Of a stretch of DNA of 64,000 nucleotides, positions 26,766 through 35,621 are shown piece after piece (position 1 is the first letter of the stretch; every line of letters begins with the position of its first letter). Under the pieces are notes generated by a model that did not search any database, was not told the origin of the DNA, and was given only the letters and a program-made list of their open reading frames with translations. Source of the DNA: CBDANW01 sp965197825 (GTDB lineage: Bacteria; Acidobacteriota; Vicinamibacteria; Marinacidobacterales; DATDRI01). Location of the stretch: NCBI GenBank assembly GCA_965197825.1, contig CBDANW010000003.1:1178001-1242000 (forward strand). Direction: 5' to 3'. The position numbers and the translations under genes are program-made.

Positions 26766-27282
26766 TTAACCGGTTAGTAGATCAATGGTCACCTGGGCGT
26801 CATTGATGAGGTCGTCTGCATCCTCGAACGGTATCAACTTGCCGCTCTGAGCGTTCACGAAGTTGATGAAATCCTGTAGAGCGTCGATAGCGCCTTGAAT
26901 GTCTGGTGGGTCTTGTGCGAGTGCGTCGAGGGCCGCACTGAGTTGGGCCTGACCGGCCCTTCCTGGCAATCCTAGTGCCTGAACGTCTTGGATGAGTTTT
27001 ATCGGTTCTTTGAATTCATAGCGGAGATTGTCCATTCGCCAGGCTCCGCTATTATCATTTTGAGTGTCTATGAGCACTTCGTCGAAAGTGGCCACGGATT
27101 CAAAGGCATAAAACGCGAAGTCAATGTGAGTGGGCGTAGGGAATGTGAAACTGCCTACGAGGACTCCGTCTGACAGACAAACGATTGTCACTTCGAGGTC
27201 ATCATCGACATTTGAACGCATCTCAAAACCCATTCGGTTAACTGGTTCCGGGAACGTGATTATCAGGTCGTCGAAGCCAAGC
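26766..27282 (-). pseudogene. exported protein with FIMAH-type C-terminal domain, 5'-truncated
   Basis: The frame runs from the border of an IS remnant (27282) to a stop at 26766. The visible part is a beta-sandwich segment (FDDLIITFPEPVNRMGFEM, then GAWRMDNLRYEF) of the kind common in secreted PEP-CTERM-like proteins. A helical C-terminal domain follows with LIQDVQALGL, ALDALAQDPPDIQGAIDALQ and FINFVNAQSGKLI. That pattern is the FIMAH domain, a three-helix module at the C-terminus of secreted enzymes. The signal peptide and any catalytic part are missing, cut by the ISa remnant. The coding sequence is less GC-rich than average. Confidence 0.65.
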
Positions 27283-27428
27283 GGGGATGTCCCGCCGGAT
27301 GTTGAATTTGGGGTAGCGGCGGCTCCTTGGCCGGCCTAAGAATAGGTCTGCCAATAAACCGTCTCCAGAGGGGGACAAGGAGCCACCAATGCCTAGGAAA
27401 TCGAAGAAGCCAGTAAGAAAGCAAACGC
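27283..27428 (+). mobile_element. ISa remnant: left end and first codons of the transposase
   Basis: These 146 bases repeat the left end of the element at 18882 without visible change: the GGGGATGTCCC terminal repeat, the untranslated leader, and the transposase start up to codon 14 (GCAAACGC). After that the sequence changes to the neighbouring pseudogene. The right end and the rest of the transposase are gone, which indicates a deletion that began inside the IS and ran outwards. Confidence 0.92.
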
Positions 27429-28378
27429 CTTTCTTCGCGGCTTGATTTTGTTTTGTCCAACGCCATCAAACCACGGAGTTTGAAGCCGTTTCAATTCCCA
27501 ACTAAGATTGGCACACTTTCGCATGGCGGCCGCCGAACACGAAGAATTTGAGGTCTCCTTTGACCAGGCAAGACTCGATCCCGGCCTCCTGTAAATAGAG
27601 CTGGAGGAAAATAGACAGGTGTCGGCAGACTCCGAGCCCGAGATCCAGATACTTCGAGAGAGCGATGCTCTTGGTCGCCGTACTCCAAGAACAGCTTGTC
27701 GACCCCCGGTTCGTTGAACTTGATGTCTCGGCGCACGGCCGCACAGTAATGTGCGAGGAGCTCCTCGCTCTGCCCGTTGGCAACGGCGCGTCGCTTGCAC
27801 GCCAAGAGACGGCCTCGCACCCGCTCCTTGTCGACTTTGATCTTCTCGCGCCCATTGCGTTCCGTGACCGACGAAAGAGACCCCATGTCGGTGTACCCAT
27901 TCATCAGGTAGCCGGGAATCCCCTGGTAGACGCGGCCGTTCGGTCCGGTTCGGCACTGCCGATCCATGAGAACTTCCAGATCGACGGCTGCCTTCACGTA
28001 CCGATCTCTCCTCCGTCCCTCCGATATCCCAGCGATCGCCTGGTTCATGGTCCGGATGCACTGGACGGGATCGTCCCTCCAGCTCGAGGAGAAGCTGGTC
28101 AGCTCCTTGTGCTCCAACTCATGGACGATGCGCTTGCCGGTCGCCGGGTCGTCATAAAAGGAGGAGCTCAGGTAGTCCCTGTCATCGAGGGCAACCATGC
28201 GAACGAGCGAAACTTGTTGAGCAGTAAGACGATCGAGGAGCCGGCGCGTGCTCCGGGGCCCGTGAAGCTTGAGGAACCGCGAACGGTGAGTTCCCGCGTT
28301 CGCATCCTCTGTGGCCAGGTGGGAATTCAAAATGATACTCCCCTGGCCGCGGGCAAGCCCGCGAAGTCCAAGTCTCAT
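27429..28378 (-). pseudogene. transglutaminase-like protein, frameshifted and 3'-truncated
   Basis: The minus-strand start at 28378 opens a frame without known motifs until about 27650. There a one-base shift is needed to continue into LDLGLGVCRHLSIFLQLYLQ, then EAGIESCLVKGDLKFFVFGG and RHA. This segment matches the catalytic Cys block of transglutaminase-like (papain-fold) proteins: GVCRH with the active Cys, followed by the GxxSxxVKG turn. The His/Asp part should follow, but the frame stops near the ISa remnant. The N-terminal 230 residues, rich in Arg and Asp, are of unknown function. The gene is broken twice and almost certainly inactive. Confidence 0.6.
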
Positions 28379-28426
28379 GACTAGTTGGGTTTATTTTAGG
28401 TTCCGGAGGGTCAGGCTGTCAAAGAC

Positions 28427-28945
28427 TCACTCGTAGCGCAGGATAGAGACGACCTCGTAGCCGGTCAGTTTGTCACGCCCCTTCAGGAAATCGAGCTCCA
28501 CCAGGAACCCGAGCGCCTCTACCTCGCCCCCGACTTTCTCGACCAATTCCGCGACGGCCCGAGCCGTACCGCCGGTCGCCAAGACGTCGTCCACGATGAT
28601 CACTTTTTGCCCCTTCTGGATAGCGTCCGCGTGCATCTCCAGGGAATCCATCCCGTACTCGAGCTGGTAGGACACTTTTACGGTGTCGGCGGGCAGCTTC
28701 CCTGGCTTCCTGACCGGTATCAGTCCTTTTCCTAGCTTGTACGCCAGGCTGGACGCGAAGATGAACCCCCGGCTCTCGATGCCAATCAGGGCCTCGTAGG
28801 CTCTTCCGTCGAGAGCGGCAGAGAGCAGATCGATGGAGCGGCCAAACGCGTTCGGGTCGCGCAACAGTGTGGTGATGTCCTTGAAAACGACCCCCTTTTT
28901 AGGGAAGTCCGGAATGTCTCGAATCACCTGACGGAGAAGTTCCAT
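28427..28945 (-). CDS. apt: adenine phosphoribosyltransferase
   Basis: This 172-residue enzyme converts adenine and PRPP to AMP (purine salvage, cytoplasm). The PRPP-binding loop KVIIVDDVLATGGTARA is complete, the N-terminal block IPDFPKKGVVFKDITTLL is that of Apt, and YEALIGIESRGFIFASSLAY forms the base site. The length fits the family exactly. The ATG at 28945 is the natural start (MELLRQVIRDIPDFP). It lies 10 bases behind the acylphosphatase gene on the same strand, so the two may be co-transcribed. The frame is intact although the gene lies between damaged neighbours, as expected for a conserved housekeeping enzyme. Confidence 0.97.
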   Translation of the reverse strand: MELLRQVIRDIPDFPKKGVVFKDITTLLRDPNAFGRSIDLLSAALDGRAYEALIGIESRGFIFASSLAYKLGKGLIPVRKPGKLPADTVKVSYQLEYGMDSLEMHADAIQKGQKVIIVDDVLATGGTARAVAELVEKVGGEVEALGFLVELDFLKGRDKLTGYEVVSILRYE

Positions 28946-28955
28946 GGTCCTAATC

Positions 28956-29228
28956 CTAGTATCGAACTCCGAAGTCCCGAAGGTTGGGATCGACGGGTAC
29001 TTCCTTCACGCTGAGATCGTCCACTCGGGCGAAAGACGGCCCCTTACGGAGCCATTCACAAAAACTCTCGACGGCCGCCGCATCGGCTTGGGCCAGCACT
29101 TCAACCTCACCTTGCGGCAGATTTCTCACGAAGCCGGCCACGTTCAGCTCAGAGGCAAGTTGTTCCGCGAACATGCGGAACCCCACCCCTTGCACTCGAC
29201 CCGTGACAAGAATGTGGACCGCCTTCAC
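28956..29228 (-). CDS. acyP: acylphosphatase
   Basis: The protein is 90 residues when started at GTG 29228 (MKAVHILVTGRVQGVGFRMF). An in-frame ATG at 29288 would add 20 residues without family similarity. The active-site motif GRVQGVGFR, whose Arg binds phosphate, and the second motif with the catalytic Asn (GFVRNLPQGEVEV) are complete. Acylphosphatases hydrolyse acyl phosphates such as carbamoyl or 1,3-bisphosphoglycerate in the cytoplasm. It is located directly upstream of apt. Confidence 0.94.
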   Translation of the reverse strand: MKAVHILVTGRVQGVGFRMFAEQLASELNVAGFVRNLPQGEVEVLAQADAAAVESFCEWLRKGPSFARVDDLSVKEVPVDPNLRDFGVRY

Positions 29229-29363
29229 GCCTTTCGCGAGGCCACAGTACACCAAGGGACGACCGGCAACAAGTAGGCTGCCTCGCACATCAACGCCCGT
29301 CTCCCTTGAATACGCCCCATAATTGCATTACTGTTCCCCTGTTCTTAACCAACTGAGGCTGAG

Positions 29364-30131
29364 GTGGCATTCTTCAAACGAAACAAAGCTCAGGACCAGT
29401 TCTACAACAACCTCATCGAGAGCCGCCGCGGCAGCCAGCTCTTCAGCTGTGGGTATAGCGAGCGATTCGACCCCTTCCTTCTCGATCGCAAACCCTACCT
29501 CGCCCGCGTGTACGAGGACCTGTTCGCCGGGCTATTCCCCACCAAGGTAGGGAGCATCCTTGACGTTGGCTGTGGCACGGGACTCTACTGGCCGGTACTC
29601 GCGCAACACGGAGACGAGATTTCCGGCATCGACTCCTCCCTCGCGATGGCCCGAGAGGCCAAGCGATTGGTTCAGGAAAAGAAGCTTTGCAACATCAAGA
29701 GTTACGCGCAGAACAGCGGCCAGATAGGCTTCGCCGATGGGCATTTTGACGTCGTCTTGTGCGTCGACTCTTTACATCACATTCCGGATCTGCGTGCCGC
29801 GATACGCGAGTTCCACCGCGTGCTCAAGCCGGGCGAACGTTTTCTTGCCATCGAACCGAACATGTTCAATCCCTTGATGCTCCTCGCCCACATTATCCCT
29901 GCCGAGGAACGCTACGGTGCGGTAAGGAGCTACGCTCCGCTGCTCAAGAGACTCTTCGGCCCCTACTTTCGAGACATCCGCGTACAGTACGTGAACTACG
30001 TCGCGAGCGCCAACTCCGAAGCCGCGCTTTCCCGCGTGCAGGCTCTGGGACGAGTACTGGTCAAGATTCCCGTGCTTAGGCGGCTCTCCTTGCGCCAGAC
30101 CTTGACCATGGTACGGCGGGACATCGATTGA
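29364..30131 (+). CDS. class I SAM-dependent methyltransferase
   Basis: This is a 255-residue protein with a GTG start. Motif I of SAM binding is SILDVGCGTGLYWPVLAQHG, the acidic residue after beta 2 is in ISGIDSSLAM, and motif post-I/IV is HFDVVLCVDSLHHIPDL. The LHHIPD block and the following VLKPGERFLAIEP are those of the UbiE/COQ5-like Methyltransf_11 group. The substrate cannot be predicted, because the C-terminal part has no specific motif. The gene stands alone, convergent with the channel fragment on its right. Confidence 0.88.
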   Translation: MAFFKRNKAQDQFYNNLIESRRGSQLFSCGYSERFDPFLLDRKPYLARVYEDLFAGLFPTKVGSILDVGCGTGLYWPVLAQHGDEISGIDSSLAMAREAKRLVQEKKLCNIKSYAQNSGQIGFADGHFDVVLCVDSLHHIPDLRAAIREFHRVLKPGERFLAIEPNMFNPLMLLAHIIPAEERYGAVRSYAPLLKRLFGPYFRDIRVQYVNYVASANSEAALSRVQALGRVLVKIPVLRRLSLRQTLTMVRRDID

Positions 30132-30149
30132 TACGCAGATTGAGACCTA

Positions 30150-30577
30150 CAGATGGTCGATCTCGTCCGTCTGTCCGTCATCCTTGCGCCCCTTCACGTT
30201 TCGCTCGAGAAGATCGCGAGCGATGTCTTTTCCCGCCAACCCGAAGGCTAGTGCGAGCGCCAGCACGATTCCGCCGAAGGCAATTGAAAAGGCAGCCAGG
30301 ACGACGCCCCGTCCAATGGCCAAGTGTTCCAACGCCACGGCGAAACCCACGATGAGAACGGCTGCTTGAACCGCCCGCGCGGCTAGCGCCGCCTGCCGCA
30401 CGTTGGCGTTTACCGCGGCGATGAGTACGTCCGATGGAGGAAACGGGCTACAAGGTAGCTGACGATGACGATCACCAGGGCCACTACAAGATGGGGGAAG
30501 TGACCGAATAGGTTGGACACCAACTCGGTGATCACCACGATGTTCAATGCCGAAAGGGCCACGAAGAAGACGACTAT
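30150..30577 (-). pseudogene. small-conductance channel-like membrane protein, truncated by ISa copy
   Basis: Minus-strand pieces in two frames join into a helical membrane protein. The first helix (FTIVVFFVALSALNIVVITE) and second (FPHLVVALVIVIVSYLVA) are followed, after a frameshift near 30425, by ANVRQAALAARAVQAAVLIV and then FGGIVLALALAFGLAGKDIA. The repeated helix with a GLAGKDIA end is found in the conserved TM-helix repeat proteins related to mechanosensitive channels. The upstream part is missing, because the damaged ISa copy starts at 30578. Confidence 0.6.
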
Positions 30578-31289
30578 CGTGAACGAGAGCGCCCATATGG
30601 CGATAGCCTTTGATACGCCGGAACTTTTTCTGCGCGGTGACGACGCCAAGAGCGGTCCATCGGCGAACCATGGAAGGACTCTACCAACGCTTGACGTTTC
30701 TCGATACTCTGCGAATGGTTCCGTTGAGATTCTCAATGGCGTTCGTCGTGGCAAGAGACTGGCGAAGTAAGGCGGGCAGCGCGAGCTTCACGACCGTGAG
30801 TGTCTCTTCCATCCCTTCACGAAGGCTTCCGGCAGCTTCGTCGTAGCCGTTTCGCTCGAGCCACGACACCAATGCCTGAAGTCGCTTGCGCGCCTTGTCG
30901 GCACTCTTGCACTTGTAGGCTTCCTTCATCGTCTGGAGCACGTAGGCGTGACGAGACTTGGGAAGGTACGAACGAAGATTCCGGAGTTTATGGATCTGGC
31001 ACCTTTGGATGACCGCGAGGTCCCCCAAAACGTCGACGAGTGCCTTGCGGATGCCTTTGCCTCCGTCCACTACGCAGAGAATCAACTCATCGACGCGCAA
31101 GCCTCGCTCGAGAAGGTCCTGCAACATCGCGGTGCACACCCGAGAGTTCTCCGTCGAGCCCAGCCATATACCCAGGGGCACCTTCGTTCCATCTATTGTG
31201 ATACCGAGAGTTACGACGACGGTCTGAACTACCTTGCCCGTAGGCGAGTGCGTTTGCTCTCTTACTGGCTTCTTCGATTTCCTAGGCAT
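30578..31289 (-). pseudogene. ISa transposase, deleted and with a nonsense codon
   Basis: The frame keeps the first 21 codons (MPRKSKKPVREQTHSPTGKV), then jumps in frame to the catalytic core (QTVVVTLGITIDGTKVPLG), so the region with the first catalytic Asp is lost. A Lys codon of the intact copy is changed to TAG at about 30679, directly after NVKRW. The remaining frame runs to GALVH, where the element is cut. No active transposase can be made. Confidence 0.9.
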
Positions 31290-31395
31290 TGGTGGTTCCT
31301 TGTCCCCCTCTGGAGACGGTTTATTGGCAGACCTATTCTTAGGCCGGTCAAGGAGCCGCCGCTACCCCAAATTCAACATCCGGCGGGACATCCCC
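30578..31395 (-). mobile_element. ISa copy with internal deletion and lost right end
   Basis: On the minus strand this repeats the element at 18882, starting from the left terminal repeat (GGGGATGTCCC reads inward from 31395). About 524 bases inside the transposase are deleted (the join lies after GGCAAGGTAGTT), and the last about 107 bases of the element are gone. The two flanks belong to different genes: a glycosyltransferase on one side and a channel on the other. The IS was therefore probably an endpoint of a larger deletion or inversion. Confidence 0.9.
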
Positions 31396-31720
31396 CTTTA
31401 CCAGGTATACCATGGTACGGCGTGATGATCTTGTGAACGGGATGGAGACGGTGCCGCACCATCAACCGCTCCATGCTCGTATACTCCGTCGAGGCCACGA
31501 CGTCTCGGGTGCCGTCCGTCGAGCCGCCGTCGGAGTTGACAATGACTGATCTGGAATCCGGGAAGTGCTTCATGAGACCCGCACTGACCGCTTGCACGAC
31601 ATGCGAGATCGTTCTCGCGTTGTTGAAGCTCGGGATGCCGACGAGGATGTCTACCGACTCGATTCGCTCGACCTGATTGGCGGTTTCCTTGTCGAGTAGG
31701 TCTTTGTGCTTGACGGGCAC
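31396..31720 (-). pseudogene. family-2 glycosyltransferase N-terminal fragment (glucosylglycerate-synthase-like)
   Basis: About 108 residues: VDILVGIPSFNNARTISHVV, then IVNSDGGSTDGTRDVV and KIITPYHGIPGKG. The PSFNNA start and NSDGGSTDGT (metal and nucleotide-sugar site) are GT-A fold hallmarks. The combination with TPYHGIPGKG is typical of the long glucosylglycerate-synthase-type transferases. The sequence is cut by the ISa copy right after PGKG, losing more than two thirds of the protein. The 5' region and start (ATG 31720) are intact. Confidence 0.75.
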
Positions 31721-31854
31721 GGTAGCGATCTTACCTGTCGGCGTATGGCATTGCGGGCAGACTTCTCATGGACGAGCTCCGTCGCGTACCTGGAACTGTG
31801 CCAGAATGCCAAGCAGCGAGCTGGAAATCCGGCGCCTCGACCAAACGAAGAGGC

Positions 31855-32301
31855 CTAGGCCGCCTTTGGAAGTAGCTTGCCGCCCCACCACCCAAGACTT
31901 GCGAAGATCGATCCTGAAACCGTATTGGCCACCAAACCGAGCGAGCGGATCGGCAACGCCTCCACCAACGATATGGGGTCCGGTACGTTGAGTGCGGTCG
32001 GATGATTGAAGTATGTTTCGGCGCCCACCAGATACGACAGCACGGTCGTAGCGAAAATGAGAATCTGTGCGGTGAGAACGATTGTAATGCCCAGCATGAC
32101 CGCCTGCTTCCAGCCGTAGCCACGGAGCGGACGGGAGAAGGCCCCAAAGAAGAAGGCAGCCATATAGCTAAACGTCACCAGGCTGAAGATCCCTGTGCCC
32201 GTGGCGTAGGGGACGCCCGTTGCCCCGAGGACGAGGCGCCCAATAAGCAGTAGAACCAACATAAGAATGGCAAGCCGTGCGAATCGAATATATTCCGACA
32301 T
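31855..32301 (-). CDS. small four-helix membrane protein, unknown function
   Basis: This 148-residue protein has four hydrophobic stretches (about 8-27, 37-58, 69-93 and 120-143) and short loops. The second loop is basic (SRPLRGYGWKQ), which suggests both termini in the cytoplasm. No family is recognised and no motif of a transporter or enzyme is visible. An AGGAGG ribosome site precedes the start (reverse of CCTCCT at 32309-32314). The frame is intact. Neighbours (a truncated glycosyltransferase and a hydrolase) give no functional hint. The 130 bases towards 31720 contain nothing recognisable. Confidence 0.65.
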   Translation of the reverse strand: MSEYIRFARLAILMLVLLLIGRLVLGATGVPYATGTGIFSLVTFSYMAAFFFGAFSRPLRGYGWKQAVMLGITIVLTAQILIFATTVLSYLVGAETYFNHPTALNVPDPISLVEALPIRSLGLVANTVSGSIFASLGWWGGKLLPKAA

Positions 32302-32361
32302 GAAAACCTCCTACCAAGAAAGTATCATCGCGCGCTCGTTGGCCGAGCCGGCCTACAGTAA

Positions 32362-33267
32362 TCAGCGGACGCTCAAGAAATCAAGCACCACCCGGCGGAA
32401 CTCCTCGGGGTTCTCGAGGTTTACAACGTGTCCGACGCCCATGATGAGTACTTTCTTCGCTCCTTCTATGTTCTCCTGCAACGTGTTTACGTTCTCATGA
32501 ATACCGGGATGATCCCGCTCGCCAACCACCAGGAGAGTCCGCGCGTTTATCTCCTGTAGTCGTTCCTCTACCGGCGGGTCCAGCGGTTCCATAAGTTGGA
32601 GATACCCGAAACCCGATTCGAAGAGCTGTGGGCCGTCTTCTAGAATCGCGCTCATTTTCTGCCGCGCCTCCACCTGGTCCGCGCTCGGCATACTCGGATC
32701 TGTCAGCAGCATCTCCACGGCCTGGGAAGCTCCCTCCTCGTCCGCCAGTTGCGACAACTCGGCGAGCACCGGGGCCAGCTCGTCCTTCCAGCTGCTCAAA
32801 CCGGGAGCGATCAGGATTAGCGACTCGACCATTTCCGGGTACCGAGCGGCGAAGTCCAACGCGACCCCGCCTCCAAACGAGAACCCGAGTACGTGGGTAC
32901 TTTCGACACCCAGAAACTCCAAGAGCGCGTGCAGATCTTCGTAGTGAGAAAACGGTTCTTGCGGAAGGTCCGACCTTCCGATTCCCCGCGGATCGTAGCG
33001 AACGACCCGGAAGCGTTTGGCGAAGTCTCCAAACTGCTCGTCCCAGAGACGGCTGTCCAGATTGGCCCCGCTGATGAGCACCAGCGAGGAACCTTCCCCC
33101 TGGCTTTCATAAAAAAGACGGGTGCCGTTTACCCTAGCGAACGTTCCTTCTTCGACCGGCGGCTCGACGACGTCACTTTCGGTCAGCTCGGGCTCTACAT
33201 CGTTGCCGCCCTCATCGATGGTGGATCCGCAGCCATGTCTTTCAATACGTTGGCAATGGCGTGGCAA
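32362..33267 (-). CDS. alpha/beta-hydrolase
   Basis: The alpha/beta-hydrolase core begins at about residue 43 (FARVNGTRLFYESQGEG). Motifs are the oxyanion region LVLISGANLDSRLWD, the strand RVVRYDPRGIGRSD, the nucleophile elbow LGFSFGGGVAL with its Ser, the acid near VVGERDHPG, and the catalytic His in GVGHVVNLENPEE. These enzymes cleave esters, peroxides or related bonds, and the substrate is unknown. The N-terminal 40 residues are Cys/His/Glu-rich with HGCGST, which looks like a lipoprotein cleavage site without its hydrophobic helix. The signal may have been lost by a shift, so the true start is uncertain. Confidence 0.85.
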   Translation of the reverse strand: MPRHCQRIERHGCGSTIDEGGNDVEPELTESDVVEPPVEEGTFARVNGTRLFYESQGEGSSLVLISGANLDSRLWDEQFGDFAKRFRVVRYDPRGIGRSDLPQEPFSHYEDLHALLEFLGVESTHVLGFSFGGGVALDFAARYPEMVESLILIAPGLSSWKDELAPVLAELSQLADEEGASQAVEMLLTDPSMPSADQVEARQKMSAILEDGPQLFESGFGYLQLMEPLDPPVEERLQEINARTLLVVGERDHPGIHENVNTLQENIEGAKKVLIMGVGHVVNLENPEEFRRVVLDFLSVR

Positions 33268-33429
33268 CGGCCTGGCAATCGCTTGGTTGCAGGTGGTCCT
33301 TCTCCGAGACTATAGTCATCGCGACACTTTGGATAATGTTTCGACGAGGTCGTCCATGAGGCTTGCTTGGACCGTTGTCTTTCTATCTTCGATCGTACTG
33401 GGTATCAATACCGACACGAAGCTGGGTTC

Positions 33430-33804
33430 GTGAGTCATAGGAGCGCCAATAGATTGCACGTAGGGGAGAGAATTCGTGTTCTTCGGAAGAGGAAGAGGGT
33501 GGGTCAGAGCGTTCTGGCGCGTATGGTCGGCATTTCCCCGGGAGGCATTGCAAATTTCGAGAAAGGGCGCCGAAATACATCGCTAGACTGGCTTCGGAGA
33601 ATTGCCGACGCTCTGGACACGCCGGTCGCCTACTTCCTGGCAGAAGGACGAGCCGGAAAGAAAATTGCGGGCGGTGACCTGCGGGAGAGGCAGCTGCTGG
33701 ATGCTTGGAGACGCCTAAAGGGCAATCCAACCTTAAAGAGAGACTTCCTTCGCATCATGAAGGATCTGGGGAGAAGCGCGGGAGTCAAGTCTAGGCGGCG
33801 TTGA
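33430..33804 (+). CDS. XRE-type helix-turn-helix regulator
   Basis: A 124-residue protein is read from GTG 33430; an earlier in-frame start at 33367 is possible but would add a hydrophobic stretch not usual in this family. The Cro/CI-type HTH is clear: GERIRVLRKRKRVGQSVLAR, then MVGISPGGIANFEKGRRNTS and LRRIADALDTPVAYFL. The C-terminal 45 residues are basic and may help dimerisation. It is a DNA-binding regulator of unknown targets. It is divergent from the hydrolase gene and followed by tRNA-Pro on the opposite strand. Confidence 0.85.
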   Translation: MSHRSANRLHVGERIRVLRKRKRVGQSVLARMVGISPGGIANFEKGRRNTSLDWLRRIADALDTPVAYFLAEGRAGKKIAGGDLRERQLLDAWRRLKGNPTLKRDFLRIMKDLGRSAGVKSRRR

Positions 33805-33903
33805 AGGGCCCGCCGGACTCGAGGCAACCGATGCCTTCGTCGAGACGGATTCACCCGAGAATGTTTTCGGTGGTAAGAAATTCTCGCTAAACGTTGGTTT
33901 TAA

Positions 33904-33980
<77 letters not shown>

Positions 33981-33989
33981 ACGAACGGT

Positions 33990-34589
33990 CTATAGCAGGT
34001 ACTTTACAACGAGGAAGCCTCCGGCGAGAAGTGCAAAGAAGACGGCGGTCAGGAGGTTGAAGTAGCGATCGATGAAGATCTTGATCGCTGGCCCGAACAG
34101 CCAAATCAAGGCTGCCACGGTAAAAAACCGCGCCGACCGGCTAATGACCGACGCGAGGAGAAAAGGTCCGAGGCTCACCGAGAAGACTCCCGCCGCCACG
34201 GTGAAGACTTTGTACGGTATGGGCGTGAATCCGGCCGCAAAGATGGCCAGAAACGCATTCTCCTGGTACTTGACCTGCACGAGATCGAAATTCTCTGGGG
34301 TAAAGCCCATCGGCCCCAGGTAGGCGAAGAAGAACTGTCCCACCTGGCCCCAGGCCCATGCGCCGATTCCGTATCCCGCAAGTCCCCCAACCACCGAGCA
34401 AACCGAAGCCACCGCGGCGTAAAGAAACGCTCGTCGTGGCACCGACAGCGACAGCGCGATCAGGAGTGGATCGGGAGGAATCGGAAAAAAGGACGACTCG
34501 GCGAAGCTCAGGACTCCCAGAGCCGGAGTCCCGTACGGGGTTTCCGCCCAATGCAAAACCCAATCATAGAGGCGACGGATCCAGACCAT
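33990..34589 (-). CDS. yqaA: YqaA/DedA-family (VTT) membrane protein
   Basis: This 199-residue protein starts at ATG 34589 (MVWIRRLYDWVLHWAETPYG). An upstream in-frame ATG would run into surE. It has five to six hydrophobic segments. The conserved re-entrant block ALGVLSFAESSFFPIPPDPL carries the acidic residue and Pro pair of the YqaA branch, and the second signature is FAAGFTPIPYKVFTVAAGVF. VTT/DedA proteins act in membrane lipid homeostasis, some as undecaprenyl-phosphate or phosphatidylethanolamine flippases (family knowledge); the role here is not determined. It is located 16 bases downstream of surE and probably co-transcribed with it and the two proline tRNA genes. Confidence 0.9.
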   Translation of the reverse strand: MVWIRRLYDWVLHWAETPYGTPALGVLSFAESSFFPIPPDPLLIALSLSVPRRAFLYAAVASVCSVVGGLAGYGIGAWAWGQVGQFFFAYLGPMGFTPENFDLVQVKYQENAFLAIFAAGFTPIPYKVFTVAAGVFSVSLGPFLLASVISRSARFFTVAALIWLFGPAIKIFIDRYFNLLTAVFFALLAGGFLVVKYLL

Positions 34590-34605
34590 CGATCGGAAGT
34601 TTGGT

Positions 34606-35367
34606 CTAACGACGGCGGGGCGAATCGCCGTTCCAGTTGAGGCCCCATGAGGCAAGCTCGTCGAGAGCTCGGTAGTTGGTGAAGTCGATGTGGAGCGGCG
34701 TGACCGAGATCAGGTTCTCCCGCACTGCGGTGATGTCCGAAACGCCGTTGCGCTCCCAGCGGCTGAACCCCTGCTTGATCCAGAAGTAGACCCGCGAGCG
34801 GGGATCGACGCGCCTCTCGACGTTCGCCCGGTAGTCCCGCCTGCCTTGGCTCGTAATCCGGACGCCCTCCACTTTCCCGACCGGAACGTTGACGTTGAGG
34901 AACGTCTGCTGCGGCAGGCTCTTCCCAGCCACAATCTGCGCGAGCTGCGCCGCAAACTCGGCGGCGGTCCGAAAGTCCTCGGATTCCTTGGAAGCCAGCG
35001 AGACGGCAAACGACCTGACGCCTAGCATCGCGCCTTCCATCGCGCCGGCCACAGTGCCGGAATAAGTCACGTCATCTCCGAGATTGGCTCCCCGGTTAAT
35101 TCCAGAAACCACCAGTTCCGGCGGCTTCTTGAGAAGGTTCCCCACCGCCAGATTCACACAGTCGGCGGGCGTTCCCTCGACGGAGTAGACGCCGTCCTCG
35201 AGCTCCTGATACCGAAGGGGCTTGGAAACCGTCAAGGCATGGCTGATCCCGCTGACCTCGCGGTCTGGCGCGACTACCGTAACCTCGCCGATCTCGCTTA
35301 ACCGTTCGGCAAGGGCACGGAGCCCCGGAGAGTGCACACCATCGTCATTGGTCACCAGAATGCGGAT
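34606..35367 (-). CDS. surE: 5'/3'-nucleotidase SurE (unusual ATC start)
   Basis: The SurE family begins with a strictly conserved metal site, MRILVTNDDG. Here the same residues are encoded as ATC CGC ATT CTG GTG ACC AAT GAC GAT, so the initiator position is ATC at 35365-35367. A strong AGGGAGG lies six bases before it. No ATG/GTG/TTG lies in frame in that place, and the next candidate is the GTG at 35353, which would drop four conserved residues. Other motifs are present: VVSGINRGANLGDDVTYSGT and AVSLASKE. The enzyme dephosphorylates nucleoside monophosphates in the cytoplasm. It is followed by yqaA and preceded by tRNA-Pro(GGG). Confidence 0.93.
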   Translation of the reverse strand: MRILVTNDDGVHSPGLRALAERLSEIGEVTVVAPDREVSGISHALTVSKPLRYQELEDGVYSVEGTPADCVNLAVGNLLKKPPELVVSGINRGANLGDDVTYSGTVAGAMEGAMLGVRSFAVSLASKESEDFRTAAEFAAQLAQIVAGKSLPQQTFLNVNVPVGKVEGVRITSQGRRDYRANVERRVDPRSRVYFWIKQGFSRWERNGVSDITAVRENLISVTPLHIDFTNYRALDELASWGLNWNGDSPRRR

Positions 35368-35483
35368 GACGGTCCTCCCTATTGAGTACGTTGAATCAGT
35401 TAAATACCTTGATCGCGCGGAGAGCTCGACAAGAGACTGCCCGTGTCTCGAATCGACTACTCTCTAAATGATAGCAGGAAAAA

Positions 35484-35560
35484 TGGTCGGGACGGCGGGA
35501 TTTGAACCCACGACCACTTGCACCCCAAGCAAGTGCGCTACCAGGCTGCGCTACGTCCCG
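35484..35560 (-). tRNA. tRNA-Pro (anticodon GGG)
   Basis: The minus-strand cloverleaf has acceptor CGGGACG, D-arm GCGCAG, anticodon stem CTTGC/GCAAG with loop TTGGGGT (anticodon GGG), T-arm GGGTTCAAATCC, and an encoded CCA at 35484-35486. It lies between merR and surE. Confidence 0.95.
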
Positions 35561-35621
35561 ATCGGGCCGTTGAAGCGGAATGGATCGTACCACGCTCCCA
35601 AGGGGCAATCAATGAAAGCCG

